From Alphaproteobacteria bacterium (GTDB taxonomy: Bacteria; Pseudomonadota; Alphaproteobacteria; UBA6615), in contig JBDXCV010000013.1 of NCBI GenBank assembly GCA_039980135.1, forward strand, positions 301,512-365,511: 64,000 nucleotides of DNA, written 5' to 3'. Positions within the stretch are counted from its first letter, which is position 1; each line of letters starts with the position of its first letter. The notes below the pieces were generated by a model. That model was given only the letters and a program-made list of their open reading frames with translations. It had not been told where the DNA came from and searched no databases. Positions 31,639-40,645 of the stretch are shown one piece after another. A program made the translations under genes and the position numbers.

Positions 31639-31673
31639 ATTTCCATAATTATGAAAATAATTACGAGAGTCAA
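31632..31673 (-). promoter_or_regulatory. arsR promoter with overlapping operator
   Basis: On the minus strand TTGACT (31673-31668) and AATTAT (31650-31645) are spaced by 17 bases, a good -35/-10 pair. The inner palindrome CATAATTATG (31644-31653) and a wider pair TTTTCATA/TATGAAAA (31632-31639 and 31650-31657) cover the -10 and the start codon, as expected for an ArsR operator. The predicted transcription start falls at or next to the A of the ATG at 31638. Confidence 0.65.
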
Positions 31674-31697
31674 CCCGGCGCCGATCAAATCAGAGGG

Positions 31698-32495
31698 CTA
31701 GGACCATTTGGTTTTGGGCTTCTCCCGCTCAACACCGTCCACAAAGACCGCATCCACCCTCTCGTTGTAGAAGCAGAGATAGTCCTTGATGCGGGCGCTC
31801 TCATGCACCGGGTCCCGGTAGAACCAGACGATGTCCTCGAAGGTTTTCGCCCCCACCTGGACATGGTGATAACTGGCCGTGCCCTTGTAGGGGCAATTCG
31901 TCGCCGTGTCGGACGGGCGCAGCTCGGCGATCACGTCGTCGCGCGGAATGTAATAGCGTGTCGGCAGCCCGGTCTCGAACAGGAAACGCGCGCGGGTCGT
32001 CTCGGCGACGGTGATACCGCCCAATTCAATGCGCACGGGGCGCGAGCTGTCGAGGATATCGATGCGCACCTTCGGGCTGCGGGCATGCACGAAGACCTCT
32101 TCATCTTCCTCATGCCACGCGTCCATCTTGTTCCAGTAGAAGGCGATGTAATCCTTCAGCCCCGCCGCTTCGTCGAACGGCAGCTCATAGCTCCACACCG
32201 CATTCTCCGCCGTCTTCCCGCCCGCGTTCACGGTGAAATAACTGGCGTCGCCCTTGAACGGGCAATGGGTCGAATGATCCGTGCGTGTCATCAGTTCCAT
32301 CGCCGCGTCCTTACGGGGCAGGTAGTAGACCGGCACATGGCCGCGTTCATAAACAATCATGCCGTTCGTGGTGTCGACGATCGTCTCCCCGCCGAAGCTG
32401 ACGCGGATGCGTTTCGGGCTCGGTTCGTATGTGACGAAATGCTCGGGCTTGTCCTTGTAGCCGGGCGCCGGGCCGGCTGTCGCGGTTGAGGTCAT
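31698..32495 (-). CDS. Tandem DUF427 protein
   Basis: A 265-residue protein built of two DUF427 units: residues about 25-130 (RIRVSFGGETIVDTTNG, VYYLPRKDA, STHCPFKGDASYF) and about 145-255 (PVRIELGGITVAETTRA, RYYIPRDDV, ATNCPYKGTASYH). The CP(F/Y)KG(D/T)ASY motif recurs in both. The function of the family is unknown to me; it is common in bacteria and often encoded beside small metabolic genes. The start overlaps the previous gene's stop by four bases, so it is the last gene of a three-gene operon with 32492 and 32902. Confidence 0.9.
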   Translation of the reverse strand: MTSTATAGPAPGYKDKPEHFVTYEPSPKRIRVSFGGETIVDTTNGMIVYERGHVPVYYLPRKDAAMELMTRTDHSTHCPFKGDASYFTVNAGGKTAENAVWSYELPFDEAAGLKDYIAFYWNKMDAWHEEDEEVFVHARSPKVRIDILDSSRPVRIELGGITVAETTRARFLFETGLPTRYYIPRDDVIAELRPSDTATNCPYKGTASYHHVQVGAKTFEDIVWFYRDPVHESARIKDYLCFYNERVDAVFVDGVEREKPKTKWS

Positions 32496-32905
32496 GACGC
32501 ACCGCCACCGGATTTGCGCGATTTCCCCGTTACCAGATCGACGATCAGTTCCACCCCGCCAAGACCGTGCACCTTGTCGTTCGCCCGCAAGCGGACTTCC
32601 TTTGTCCCGGCCGGTATTCGCACGCCGGACAGGCTGCGGGTGAAGGGCTGTTCGTTGACATGGGGGTGGGCGAGTTCACGGGTCGCGATGACCGCACCGT
32701 CCATGCGTACCACTTCCCACCGATTGGCATAGTGATCCCAACCCTCATCCGCATGGCGTACCGTGACATTGAAGCTGTAGGTGCTGCCGCTGCGCACCGC
32801 GACCGCGGTCACATCTGCCTCTCCCGCCATAGCCGCATCACTGAAGGCCGCGAGCCCAAGGATCGCGCCCACCAGAATTGCAGCGATTCCAGATTTACGT
32901 GTCAT
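32492..32905 (-). CDS. Exported protein of unknown function
   Basis: A 137-residue product with a signal peptide (basic MTRKSG, hydrophobic core AAILVGAILGLAAF, likely cleavage after AMA at about 27). The mature part is beta-rich (YSFNVTVRHADEGWDHYANRW, VRIPAGTKEVRLRANDKVHG) with conserved-looking DEGWDHYAN, reminiscent of small periplasmic DUF proteins in alphaproteobacteria, but I cannot name a family. It overlaps the genes on both sides by four bases (ATGA), indicating tight coupling between a cytoplasmic thioesterase, this exported protein and a DUF427 protein. Confidence 0.8.
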   Translation of the reverse strand: MTRKSGIAAILVGAILGLAAFSDAAMAGEADVTAVAVRSGSTYSFNVTVRHADEGWDHYANRWEVVRMDGAVIATRELAHPHVNEQPFTRSLSGVRIPAGTKEVRLRANDKVHGLGGVELIVDLVTGKSRKSGGGAS

Positions 32906-33318
32906 GCGCTCAAGGTCTCCTGTTCAATCTCGCGGGGTCGTCCGTCCGGTCCTATTGCCACATAGGTGAACACGCCTTCGGTCACTTTTTCGCGCACGAA
33001 ACTATCGCGGCGTAGCGTCCAGACCTCGATCAGGAAGGTCATCGACGTCCGGCCGACCCGCTCGATCTCCGCATAGCAGGACACAACGTCTCCCACCTGG
33101 ACAGGTTTCTTGAAGGTCATGGACTCGATGGCAATGGTCACCGTCCGGCCGCCCGAGTGGCTGCGTGCCGCGATTCCCCCCGCGATATCCATCTGAGAGA
33201 GCAGCCAGCCACCGAAAATATCGCCGTTCGGGTTGGTGTCGGCGGGCATGGCGGCGGTCTGGATGAACAATTCACCCCTTGGTTCTTCGCCGGTCTTTTC
33301 GTTGTCTGCGTTGTTCAT
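32902..33318 (-). CDS. Hotdog-fold acyl-CoA thioesterase (YciA-like)
   Basis: The 138-residue product has the YciA/BACH signature ADTNPNGDIFGGWLLSQMD, with the catalytic aspartate in the last residues and asparagine earlier, then VTIAIESMTFKKPVQVGDVVS. Such hexameric enzymes hydrolyse short to medium acyl-CoA thioesters in the cytoplasm. The start at 33318 (MNNADNEK) has GAGG five bases upstream; a GTG six bases earlier is an alternative. First gene of the operon with 32492 and 31698, divergent from parE. Confidence 0.92.
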   Translation of the reverse strand: MNNADNEKTGEEPRGELFIQTAAMPADTNPNGDIFGGWLLSQMDIAGGIAARSHSGGRTVTIAIESMTFKKPVQVGDVVSCYAEIERVGRTSMTFLIEVWTLRRDSFVREKVTEGVFTYVAIGPDGRPREIEQETLSA

Positions 33319-33450
33319 TGTCACCTCACCTGCGAATCATCACATATTGCCCACGGTCGTCACCATCCCGAATTTCGCCGATTTTACTTGAGAATCCGGT
33401 GGCAGGGGGCGCACGACGTACATTCAGGACTTTCTTTAACCGAGGCCACC

Positions 33451-35469
33451 GTGGCACGCGCGAAACGCAAAACCGAAGATCCGGGATTATTTGACGAGGG
33501 CCCATCCGGCGGCGGCGATTATACCGCACAGGATATCGAGGTCCTCGAGGGTCTCGAACCCGTGCGCCGGCGCCCCGGCATGTATATCGGCGGCACCGAC
33601 GAGCGCGCGCTGCATCACCTGGCTGCGGAAATCCTCGACAACGCCATGGATGAGGCCGTCGCCGGCCATGCCGACCGCATCGAGATGCACCTCAACGCAG
33701 ACGGTTCGCTGGCGATCACCGACAATGGCCGCGGCATCCCCATCGATCCGCATCCCAAATACAAGAGCAAATCGGCGCTGGAGGTCATTCTCACGACGCT
33801 GCACTCGGGCGGCAAGTTCGACGGCAAGGCATATCAGACTTCCGGCGGCCTGCACGGCGTCGGCCTGAGCGTTGTCAACGCGCTCGCGTCCACCCTGCGT
33901 GTCGAGGTAGCACGCGACAAGGAGCTCTGGGCCCAGGAGTATTCGCAAGGCAAACCGACCGGCAAACTTAAGAAACTGAAGGCCGTCCAGAATCGCCGCG
34001 GCACCACCGTGACCTTCCTGCCCGATCCGGAAATCTTCGGCAAAACAGCGCGCTTCAGCGCTGAACGCCTGCATGAAATGGCCAAGTCCAAGGCCTATCT
34101 GTTCCGCGGCGTCGAAATCCGCTGGTCATGCGACGCCGAAGTCGCGACCGCCGGCGGTGTCCCCGAGGCCGAAAGCTTCCAGTTTCCCGATGGCATTCTC
34201 GACTATCTGCGCTCGACCGTGGGCGAACGTCCGCTGGTGGGAGCCGATATCTTTGCCGGGCGCGCCGACCTGAACGGCTCCACGGGACGGATCGAATGGG
34301 CCGTCTGCTGGCCGGCCGACGGCGAAGGCTTTGTCAGCGCCTACTGCAACACGGTTCCCACGCCCGAGGGCGGCAGCCATGTCGCGGGCATCCGGGGCGC
34401 CCTGACTCGCGGCCTCAAGGGGTACGGCGAGCTCACCAACAATCGCAAGGCAAGTCAGCTGACGTCCGACGACATCGCCGATGGCGCCGCCATAGTCCTG
34501 TCGCTGTTCATCTCCGAGCCGCAATTCCAGGGCCAGACCAAGGAAAAGCTTTCGATGCCCGAGGCGGCGCGGATCGTCGAGGCGCAGATCAAGGACCATT
34601 TCGACCACCATCTTTCGAATGACCGGCAGAATGCGGACGCCCTGCTGGAATGGGCGATCGAGCGGGCCGAGGAACGCAAACGCCGGCGCGAAGACCGGGC
34701 GATGAAACGCAAGACCGCCGGGCGCAAGTCCCGCCTGCCCGGCAAGCTCGCAGATTGCACACGCAGCAGCGCGGACGGCACGGAAATATTCCTCGTCGAG
34801 GGCGACAGCGCCGGCGGGTCGGCCAAACAGGCGCGCAGCCGCGCCACCCAGGCCATTCTCCCGCTGCGCGGCAAAATCCTGAACGTGGCCAGCGCGTCGG
34901 CCGACAAGCTGCGGGGCAACCAGGAACTGAGCGATCTGACCCAGGCGCTCGGCTGCGGGTCGGGCAAAACCTTCGATCTGTCGAAGCTGCGCTACGAGCG
35001 CGTGGTGATCATGACCGATGCCGACGTTGACGGCGCCCATATCGCCTCGCTGCTGATGACCTTTTTCTATCGCGAGATGCCGGAACTGGTGACCAGCGGA
35101 CATCTCTACCTCGCGGTCCCGCCGCTATACCGTCTCGCCAAGGGCGGTGACGTGGTCTACGCGCTGGACGATGCCGACCGGGAGCGCCTGATGGCGGAGC
35201 ATTTCTCGGGCGGCGGCAAGGTCGAGATCAGCCGCTTCAAGGGCCTGGGCGAGATGCCCCCCGCGCAGCTGCGCGAGACGACCATGGACCCGGAGAAACG
35301 CCAGTTGATCCAGGTTGCGCTGTCGAGCGCCACGGACGCCGACAATTCGCGCGCGCGCGACGCCAAGGATACCGCACAGCTGGTTGAACAGTTGATGGGC
35401 CGCAAGGCGGAGCTGCGTTTCCGGTTCATTCAGGACAACGCCAAATTCGTGTCGGAACTCGACGTCTAG
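33451..35469 (+). CDS. parE: DNA topoisomerase IV subunit B
   Basis: The 672-residue type IIA topoisomerase ATPase subunit has the GHKL site (EILDNAMDEAV, DNGRGIP, GGLHGVGLSVVNALA), the transducer lysine in QTKEKLS, and the TOPRIM motifs EGDSAGG and DADVDGAH. With ParC it decatenates chromosomes. ParE rather than GyrB is indicated by the absence of a gyrase-type C-terminal insert and by QFQGQTKEKL. The start is GTG at 33451 with GAGG five bases upstream; the frame is open well upstream but overlaps the divergent thioesterase. Confidence 0.95.
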   Translation: MARAKRKTEDPGLFDEGPSGGGDYTAQDIEVLEGLEPVRRRPGMYIGGTDERALHHLAAEILDNAMDEAVAGHADRIEMHLNADGSLAITDNGRGIPIDPHPKYKSKSALEVILTTLHSGGKFDGKAYQTSGGLHGVGLSVVNALASTLRVEVARDKELWAQEYSQGKPTGKLKKLKAVQNRRGTTVTFLPDPEIFGKTARFSAERLHEMAKSKAYLFRGVEIRWSCDAEVATAGGVPEAESFQFPDGILDYLRSTVGERPLVGADIFAGRADLNGSTGRIEWAVCWPADGEGFVSAYCNTVPTPEGGSHVAGIRGALTRGLKGYGELTNNRKASQLTSDDIADGAAIVLSLFISEPQFQGQTKEKLSMPEAARIVEAQIKDHFDHHLSNDRQNADALLEWAIERAEERKRRREDRAMKRKTAGRKSRLPGKLADCTRSSADGTEIFLVEGDSAGGSAKQARSRATQAILPLRGKILNVASASADKLRGNQELSDLTQALGCGSGKTFDLSKLRYERVVIMTDADVDGAHIASLLMTFFYREMPELVTSGHLYLAVPPLYRLAKGGDVVYALDDADRERLMAEHFSGGGKVEISRFKGLGEMPPAQLRETTMDPEKRQLIQVALSSATDADNSRARDAKDTAQLVEQLMGRKAELRFRFIQDNAKFVSELDV

Positions 35470-35638
35470 GCGAGCGCGACGAGCCTCACGCGGCGCCCAT
35501 CACGCAGATGTTCCCGGCCGCAATTTGGCCAAAATTCCATCCGACACTACATATGCAAACGGCCTAGGCCGTATTTGCCGCTTGCCCGGCAGCAACGAAG
35601 CCGTCTTGGATGAACATCTCAGACCCGGAGTTTCGATA

Positions 35639-36229
35639 ATGCCCAGCAAGCCCCGTTTCCCGATAAATATCCCGCTCACCGCCGCCGCGCTGGCGGTGCT
35701 GACCGCGTGCACCGGTGTGACCGTGTCGCGCGTCGACCATGCCAACCAGTACAGCCCCTTCGAGGCCACGGCGGCCGGCGGCGGCGACCGGCAAATACAA
35801 CTCGTGGTGTTCGGCAATCCTTTTGATATCCCGCAGGCACAGCTGGAAAAGGCCGTGAGCGACGCCATGCAGGCCAATGCGTTCGGTGTCCCGATCAACT
35901 TCGCCATCAACCCGGAGAATCCCGATCCCAGCCGACCCTTCCGTGTCGTACTCGCATTCAACCCGGACGCCGTCCGCGACCCCGGCGATTTGTGCGCCGC
36001 GGACGACGGCCCCGAATCCGCCGCGCCCCGCGACGGCAGGTTGACCATCATGGGCGCGTTCTGCTCGACGGATTCCTATCTCAGCCACGCCATCGCGCGT
36101 GCCGACGACGTTACCGGAACCGACAGCGAGGCCTTCGGCGACATGATTTTCCAGCTGAAAACTTCGCTCTTTCCGAGCCGGAACCCCAACGATCAGTCGG
36201 CCGGAGATCCCCCGCTCCCGGCGTTCTAG
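35639..36229 (+). CDS. Predicted lipoprotein of unknown function
   Basis: A 196-residue product with a lipoprotein signal: hydrophobic run to AVLTAC with Cys24 as the lipidation site, followed by TGVTVSR. The mature part contains VVFGNPFDIPQAQLEKAVSDAM and a segment FRVVLAFNPDAV, then a small-residue region with cysteines (LCAADDG, MGAFCSTDSYL). It looks like a periplasmic membrane-anchored protein; no family is recognised. A GGAG site lies eight bases before ATG 35639. Downstream gene is convergent. Confidence 0.85.
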   Translation: MPSKPRFPINIPLTAAALAVLTACTGVTVSRVDHANQYSPFEATAAGGGDRQIQLVVFGNPFDIPQAQLEKAVSDAMQANAFGVPINFAINPENPDPSRPFRVVLAFNPDAVRDPGDLCAADDGPESAAPRDGRLTIMGAFCSTDSYLSHAIARADDVTGTDSEAFGDMIFQLKTSLFPSRNPNDQSAGDPPLPAF

Positions 36230-36235
36230 GCACGC

Positions 36236-36934
36236 CTAGTCATATGTCAGCCACTGGCGCATCAGCGCCGTGGCCGCCTGGGGCCTTTCCATCGTCGAAA
36301 GATGGCCGCAATCCTCGATCACGGCGAGGCGTGAACCGGGTATCCCGGCGGCCATTTCCGCCGCATGCTCGAGCGGCGTGAGTGCGTCCTGACGCCCGCA
36401 CATTACCAGCGTCGGAACTCCGTATTCGATGAGGAAAGGCCGGCTGTCACGGCGCCCCATAATGGCATGTTGTTGCCGGGTAAATCCTTCCGAACCAACA
36501 TGTTCTGCCATTTTTTTAATTTCATCTGTCAGTGCGGTTTCAGACAAACGGGCTTCGTGGACGAGGATCGGCAAGAGCCGGTCGGTCACACCGCGAAACT
36601 TGCCGTATTTGCTCATGTCGATCAGCTGTCCGCGGCGCACCCGTTGTTCGGGTGTGTCCGACCGTGCAGAGGTATCGATCAGCGCCAGCCTGGTCACCCG
36701 CCCGGGCGCACGGCGCATGATCGCGTGGGCCACGTATCCGCCCATGGAAAGCCCTGCCAGTGCGAATTTGTCGGGCGCAGCGGCCAGCACATTGTCTGCC
36801 AGTTCATCCATCGATTCCGCGCCCGTGATATCGGCCACCATACATTCGGCGATATCGGCGAGATGCTCGGTCTGATGCGCCCATAGCCGTGCATCGCACA
36901 GCAACCCCGGAATCATCACAAGGTTCATGGTCAT
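36236..36934 (-). CDS. Alpha/beta hydrolase translationally coupled to an OGT-like gene
   Basis: A 232-residue hydrolase of the MhpC/BioH size class: nucleophile elbow GLSMGGYVAH, acid in CGRQDALTP and histidine in DCGHLSTME. The start ATG at 36934 (MTMNLVMIPG) overlaps the stop of the TPR glycosyltransferase-like gene (ATGA) and its GGAG site lies inside that gene. The overlap suggests the two act together, though the substrate is unknown. A carboxylesterase or thioesterase role is equally possible. Confidence 0.88.
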   Translation of the reverse strand: MTMNLVMIPGLLCDARLWAHQTEHLADIAECMVADITGAESMDELADNVLAAAPDKFALAGLSMGGYVAHAIMRRAPGRVTRLALIDTSARSDTPEQRVRRGQLIDMSKYGKFRGVTDRLLPILVHEARLSETALTDEIKKMAEHVGSEGFTRQQHAIMGRRDSRPFLIEYGVPTLVMCGRQDALTPLEHAAEMAAGIPGSRLAVIEDCGHLSTMERPQAATALMRQWLTYD

Positions 36935-38946
36935 CCTGTATTCTCCATCGGCACGAGGCGTCCGGGCATGAGGGCGCCCGCCACATGGGCGCGCCAAAGC
37001 GATTTGTAGACCCGTTCGAGTTTCCGCGCGAATGCGTCGCCGGCGTCTACCGTCTCGACAGCAGAGCGCAACACGGACCCGTAATCTATCAACGGATCAG
37101 CGCCGGTTGCCAGATTCACGGCCTTCTCGACATACGCCGCAGGGCTCTCGGTGACCAGGTCGCCAATCCCGTAGGCCTTGCAAAGACTCGCGCCGACCCG
37201 CGCCGGCATGGCCGCGCCGGCACATGTCAGCACCGGTACTCCCTGAGCAATCGCGTCCGCGGCCGTCGAATGGGCGCCATAGACGAACGTGTCGAGAAAC
37301 AGATTTGCATGCCGGTGCCGGGCCAGATGATCGGGCATGGCCGGCGCAGTCGGCGCGAACACAAGGCGCGACGGGTCAACGCCCGCGGCCCGGGCTGCGC
37401 CCCTGAGGTTCTGCGAGCTCGAAGCGGCGTGTTCGCGCAACCAAAGGACCGCCCCATCGACCCGCGCGAGGATTTCCATCCACGCCGCGAAGGTTCCCGC
37501 ATCGACCTTGGGGGAAGCGTTGAACGCACAGAAGACGAAGCCTTCTTCCGGCAGGCCGTGGGCCGCGCGGTTATCGCTTTTGACCGCGGCAACATCGAAC
37601 CGGTTGAGCGGCATGAAGCTTCCGGGCAGATATGCGACGGCCTCGGCAAAACCCCCGACAGCGCCGGGCGGCAACACGACATCGTCGGCCAGCAAAACAT
37701 CGTTGAGGCCGCCGGATGAACCGCAATAACCGAGCCAACCGATCTGTAACGGTGCGGCGCGGGCAGCCAGTATCTCGGGCCGGGCGCCAAGCGTGAAACC
37801 GCCCAGTTCGACCAGTATGTCAGTTCCCGCCTCGCGAATGCGCGCCGCGGCATCGCCGGGCGCAACCCGCGAGAGATCCTCGACGCGTGCCACGCCGTCC
37901 AAGATCACCTGCTGCACGTCGCTGCCATCGGGCGGTGCCAGCGCGAACGCGGTAACTTCGAACCCGGCCGCGTCGTGGCGCGGCAGCAGATCCGCCAATA
38001 GCCGCCCCACCGGGTGGTGACCGAGATCGGCAGACAGATATCCCAGACGCAATGGCGCGCCGTCAGGTCTCGCCGCAGCGGGAATGCGCTCGCGAAGCAC
38101 AACCGACTTCCGGGTGACCGTGGCCCGGGCGTCGCTCACACTGTTCAGTGCGGCTTGGTCAAAGGGCAAATAAAGCGCGATCAGCGGCGACAATTCGGAA
38201 AGGACGTCCGGGTCCGCACCAAGCAGGCGTTCGAAATTCACAATCAGCTTGGGGTGGTCCTGCCAGTCACAGGCATGGAGCGACGCATAGAATAACTGCG
38301 CGGCAGCCCGTACAAAGCCCGGATCGAGCCTCAAAGCCGCCCGAAATCGTGCGCCGGCGGCCGCATAGTCATGCAATGCGGTCAGCGTCACACCGAGGCT
38401 GTGCTGTATTTCGGGGTCATCGGGCGAGACCTCGACCGCCGCTTCCAGTGTTTCTCGCGACGCCTCCAGGCGGTCGGCCTGGCGATACAGGTTTCCCAGA
38501 TTGGCCAGCGCATGTGCATGCCCCGGCGCAAGCTGGCGCGCCGTCTCCAGATGTTCGATCGCATCGTCCCGACGGCCGGCCAACGCCAACGCACCCGCGA
38601 GATTGAATTCGAGCTCCGCATCGCCGGGATTATTCTGTCGGGCGGTTTCATACGCCGAAACGGCGCCGCCGATGTCGCCGATGTCGAGGCGCAGTTTGGC
38701 CAGATTGGCACGTATCCGACCGTCCGCCGGTGCCAGCGCGACAGCCCGTTCAAGCAACGCCAACCCCTCCTCCGGCGCGCCGCACTGGGCGCGCAGGATC
38801 CCCTTGAGTTGCAGAACTTCGGCGTTTTCAGGATCGATCGCGAGGACGGAATCATAAAGCTGAGCGGCAGCATCAAGTGCACCGTCGCGATGCTTCAGCC
38901 GGGCATCGGCGACAAGCTCATCCAGTTCACTGCGAGGATCGTCCAT
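36931..38946 (-). CDS. TPR protein with O-GlcNAc-transferase-like (SPINDLY/GT41) domain
   Basis: A 671-residue protein. Residues about 1-230 are tetratricopeptide repeats (NPGDAELEFNLAGALALAGR, APGHAHALANLGNLYRQADR, SPDDPEIQHSLGVTLTALHD). From about 300 the GT41 catalytic module appears: RLGYLSADLGHHPVGRL, WLGYCGSSGG, FCAFNASPKVDAGT, and DTFVYGAHSTAADA with TCAGAAMPARVGASL. In bacteria such enzymes are suspected to glycosylate proteins, for example flagellins. It starts at ATG 38946 and ends inside the hydrolase gene start. Substrate specificity for UDP-GlcNAc or GDP-fucose cannot be told from sequence. Confidence 0.9.
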   Translation of the reverse strand: MDDPRSELDELVADARLKHRDGALDAAAQLYDSVLAIDPENAEVLQLKGILRAQCGAPEEGLALLERAVALAPADGRIRANLAKLRLDIGDIGGAVSAYETARQNNPGDAELEFNLAGALALAGRRDDAIEHLETARQLAPGHAHALANLGNLYRQADRLEASRETLEAAVEVSPDDPEIQHSLGVTLTALHDYAAAGARFRAALRLDPGFVRAAAQLFYASLHACDWQDHPKLIVNFERLLGADPDVLSELSPLIALYLPFDQAALNSVSDARATVTRKSVVLRERIPAAARPDGAPLRLGYLSADLGHHPVGRLLADLLPRHDAAGFEVTAFALAPPDGSDVQQVILDGVARVEDLSRVAPGDAAARIREAGTDILVELGGFTLGARPEILAARAAPLQIGWLGYCGSSGGLNDVLLADDVVLPPGAVGGFAEAVAYLPGSFMPLNRFDVAAVKSDNRAAHGLPEEGFVFCAFNASPKVDAGTFAAWMEILARVDGAVLWLREHAASSSQNLRGAARAAGVDPSRLVFAPTAPAMPDHLARHRHANLFLDTFVYGAHSTAADAIAQGVPVLTCAGAAMPARVGASLCKAYGIGDLVTESPAAYVEKAVNLATGADPLIDYGSVLRSAVETVDAGDAFARKLERVYKSLWRAHVAGALMPGRLVPMENTG

Positions 38947-39071
38947 TACGCCCTTCTTTCAGAATCGATCCCCGCTTGCAACAACCAATGGAAATGCTGG
39001 ACTTTCAAGCGCTTCGCGCCCATTTTCCGCACAACACGCGCCAACGCGCGATTTCAACACAGACGAGCAAT

Positions 39072-40610
39072 ATGAAATTTGACGAAATGGGTCTCAGCGA
39101 CCCGCTATTAAACGCTATTGGGTCAGCGGGTTACGAGAACCCCACACCGATCCAGGCGGAAGCCATTCCCCATCTCTTGATGGGACGCGACATCATCGGT
39201 ATCGCCCAGACGGGCACCGGCAAGACGGCGAGTTTCACCTTGCCGATGATCGAAATTCTCTCCACGGGCCGCGCCCGTGCGCGGATGCCCCGGAGCCTGA
39301 TTCTGGAGCCGACCCGCGAACTCGCGGCACAGGTCGCCGAAAACTTTGAAGTTTACGGCAAGAACCACAAACTCAGCATGGCGCTGTTGATCGGCGGCGT
39401 GTCGTTCTCCGACCAGGAAGACAAACTCGACCGCGGGGTCGATGTGCTGATCGCAACACCGGGACGCCTGCTCGACCATTTCGAGCGGGGCAAGGTGCTG
39501 CTGGCAGATATCCGGGTCCTGGTCGTCGACGAGGCCGACCGGATGCTCGACATGGGCTTCATTCCCGACGTCGAGCGCATCATCAAGCTGCTGCCGCAAA
39601 TCCGGCAAACGGCGATGTTCTCCGCCACGATGCCTTCGGAAATCAAACGGCTGACCGACGCCTACATGATGAGCCCGCGTACGGTGCAGGTCGATGCCCA
39701 GGCCTCGGCGGCCGATACGGTGACCCAGGGCCTCCTGCGCGTCAGCGGCGGCTTCAAGGAAAAGCGCGCGGCATTGCGCAAGCTGATCCGCGACAGCGGC
39801 GTGAAGAACGCGATTGTCTTCTGCAACCGCAAACGCGACGTGGCCACGCTCGAAAAATCGCTCCGCACCCACGGTTTCAACGCCGCCGGCCTGCACGGCG
39901 ATATGCACCAGAGCGCGCGCATGGAGACGTTGGCGAAGTTCCGCGACGGCGAAATCGAGTTGCTCGTGGCGAGCGACGTGGCCGCCCGGGGTCTCGACAT
40001 TCCCAATATGAGCCATGTCTTCAATTTCGACGTCCCGATGCATGCCGAGGACTATATTCATCGCATCGGCCGCACCGGCCGCGCCGGCAAGGAAGGCCAT
40101 GCCTATACGCTGGCGACCCGCGACGACGCCAAGTTCCTGAGCGGTGTCGAACGAATGCTCGGCAAACCGATCCCGCCCATCGCCGACGCGGACGGCCGAT
40201 CCGCCGGTGGTCAATCGGCCGACAAGCCACAGGGCGACAAGGATCAAGCGGAGACCCGGGACGCGAAGGCTTCGGAAAGCCCGGAAGAGAAGACCGAAGC
40301 GCCGCGGCGCCGGCGTCGCAGCCGACGCAAGGCGGAACCGGAAAGCCAGACCGAGGCCGAGAGCGAGCCGCAGGACGCCAAGGAAGCCGACGCACCGCGC
40401 AAACCCCGTGAGCCGCGCAACGCACGCGAGCCCCGCAATGCCCGTGAACCGCGCAAGGCGCGCGAGCCCAGAGAACCCCGTGAGCCGGTGCGCAGTGACA
40501 CGTCACGCGACGAGCCGGCCAGAGCGCCGCGCAAACGCGACGACGATCATGTCGAAGACGGCGGTCCGGCTTTCGGGAATGATGAAACACCGGCGTTTCT
40601 TTTGCGCTAG
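39072..40610 (+). CDS. DEAD-box RNA helicase (RhlE-like)
   Basis: A 512-residue ATP-dependent RNA helicase with Q motif (YENPTPIQ), AQTGTGKT, PTRELA, GGVS, VDEADRMLDMGF, SAT, and HRIGRTGR in order, complete through residue about 380. The C-terminal 130 residues are low-complexity and charged, first Glu/Lys/Asp rich, then Arg-Glu-Pro repeats (REPRNAREPRNAREP, six or more copies). Such Arg-rich tails bind RNA or promote condensates in related helicases. The start is the ATG at 39072; the earlier open frame upstream overlaps the OGT promoter region. Confidence 0.95.
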   Translation: MKFDEMGLSDPLLNAIGSAGYENPTPIQAEAIPHLLMGRDIIGIAQTGTGKTASFTLPMIEILSTGRARARMPRSLILEPTRELAAQVAENFEVYGKNHKLSMALLIGGVSFSDQEDKLDRGVDVLIATPGRLLDHFERGKVLLADIRVLVVDEADRMLDMGFIPDVERIIKLLPQIRQTAMFSATMPSEIKRLTDAYMMSPRTVQVDAQASAADTVTQGLLRVSGGFKEKRAALRKLIRDSGVKNAIVFCNRKRDVATLEKSLRTHGFNAAGLHGDMHQSARMETLAKFRDGEIELLVASDVAARGLDIPNMSHVFNFDVPMHAEDYIHRIGRTGRAGKEGHAYTLATRDDAKFLSGVERMLGKPIPPIADADGRSAGGQSADKPQGDKDQAETRDAKASESPEEKTEAPRRRRRSRRKAEPESQTEAESEPQDAKEADAPRKPREPRNAREPRNAREPRKAREPREPREPVRSDTSRDEPARAPRKRDDDHVEDGGPAFGNDETPAFLLR

Positions 40611-40645
40611 ACTTCCGGCCCGCTTCCGCAACGAACGACAGTGTG

